A stretch of DNA of 6,309 nt, from NCBI GenBank assembly GCA_018676275.1, contig JABHFC010000104.1, positions 1-6,309 of the forward strand. The letters run 5' to 3'. The position numbers were made by a program, and so were the translations under genes. Shown here in pieces: positions 6,200 through 6,309 of the stretch. The stretch's first letter is position 1; each line of letters begins with the position of its first letter. Under the pieces are notes generated by a model that was not told the origin of the DNA, searched no databases, and worked only from the letters and a program-made list of their open reading frames with translations. Source of the DNA: Gammaproteobacteria bacterium (GTDB lineage Bacteria > Pseudomonadota > Gammaproteobacteria > Eutrophobiales > Eutrophobiaceae).

Positions 6200-6309
6200 T
6201 TCAATTCCTCGTGCGCTCTATTTTTTGACAGGTCTATCGGTTTGTCCCCCGTCCATAGCCGGCATGACCTTTGGACAAGCTTTACGTGAATTATTTTTTT
6301 CACCTGAGG
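6200..6309. other. Upstream region of the three-gene operon
   Basis: This 110-bp stretch must hold or adjoin the operon promoter unless transcription enters from beyond the window. Apart from the ribosome site at 6205-6210 I find no convincing -35/-10 pair on the minus strand. TTGTCC (6242-6247) and GGACAA (6273-6278) form a 6-bp inverted repeat with a 25-bp spacer, which may be chance. No ORF is supported here. Confidence 0.3.

Noticed and set aside
6252..6266. Palindrome around GCCGGC as an operator
   Set aside because: The flanks (CATA and ATG) are offset by one base, so symmetry does not extend beyond the 6-bp core, which is common by chance.
6286..6303. GTGAA / TTCAC stem around a T-rich loop as a terminator
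   Set aside because: It is only a five-pair AT-rich stem with the T run in the loop rather than after the stem, so it does not fit an intrinsic terminator.

Overview
The window looks like chromosomal DNA from a Gram-negative bacterium, most likely a marine-type gammaproteobacterium. This rests on moderate-to-low GC, three proteins with Sec-type signal peptides, a 2-keto-3-deoxygluconate kinase of the uronate / Entner-Doudoroff type, a DUF2478 protein, and a family mix typical of heterotrophic marine Proteobacteria. The taxonomic guess is inference, because no rRNA or other phylogenetic marker is present. I see no tRNA, rRNA, CRISPR array, insertion sequence or integrase.

Left part (1-965, + strand): the 3' end of a PfkB-family sugar kinase (kdgK-like), then a 100-bp gap with a weak candidate promoter, then a complete DUF2478 gene. 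A 107-bp gap without a convincing terminator separates this from the next block, which points toward it.

Middle part (1073-3792): a divergent pair. On the minus strand is an exported metal-dependent amidohydrolase of the imidazolonepropionase / Xaa-Pro carboxypeptidase-like type, with all expected metal ligands. On the plus strand is a 12-helix major facilitator transporter with the YGWW N-terminus of the OFA/MCT-like group. Their shared 170-bp AT-rich intergenic region carries a perfect 12-bp inverted repeat. Each arm contains a 9-bp dyad, CTAA-W-TTAG, so the pair looks like two operator sites for one regulator. A simple reading is periplasmic hydrolysis of a small amide or peptide-like compound coupled to uptake across the inner membrane.

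Right part (3802-6199, minus strand): a tight three-gene operon, transcribed from right to left. It encodes a secreted beta-rich protein of unknown family (299 aa), a secreted VOC-fold (glyoxalase-like) protein, and a cytoplasmic luciferase-like (LLM) flavin/F420-type oxidoreductase resembling methylenetetrahydromethanopterin reductase. Gaps are 15 and 19 bp, and each gene has a good Shine-Dalgarno sequence. The VOC start is best placed at 5284 rather than at an upstream GTG at 5299. The LLM gene runs convergently into the transporter gene with only 9 bp between the stop codons.

The least ordinary content is this operon, which pairs two exported proteins (one with no recognised family, one a VOC protein with an apparently incomplete metal site) with a Mer-like oxidoreductase, together with the paired operator-like dyads in the divergent promoter region. 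No substrate can be named from the sequence.
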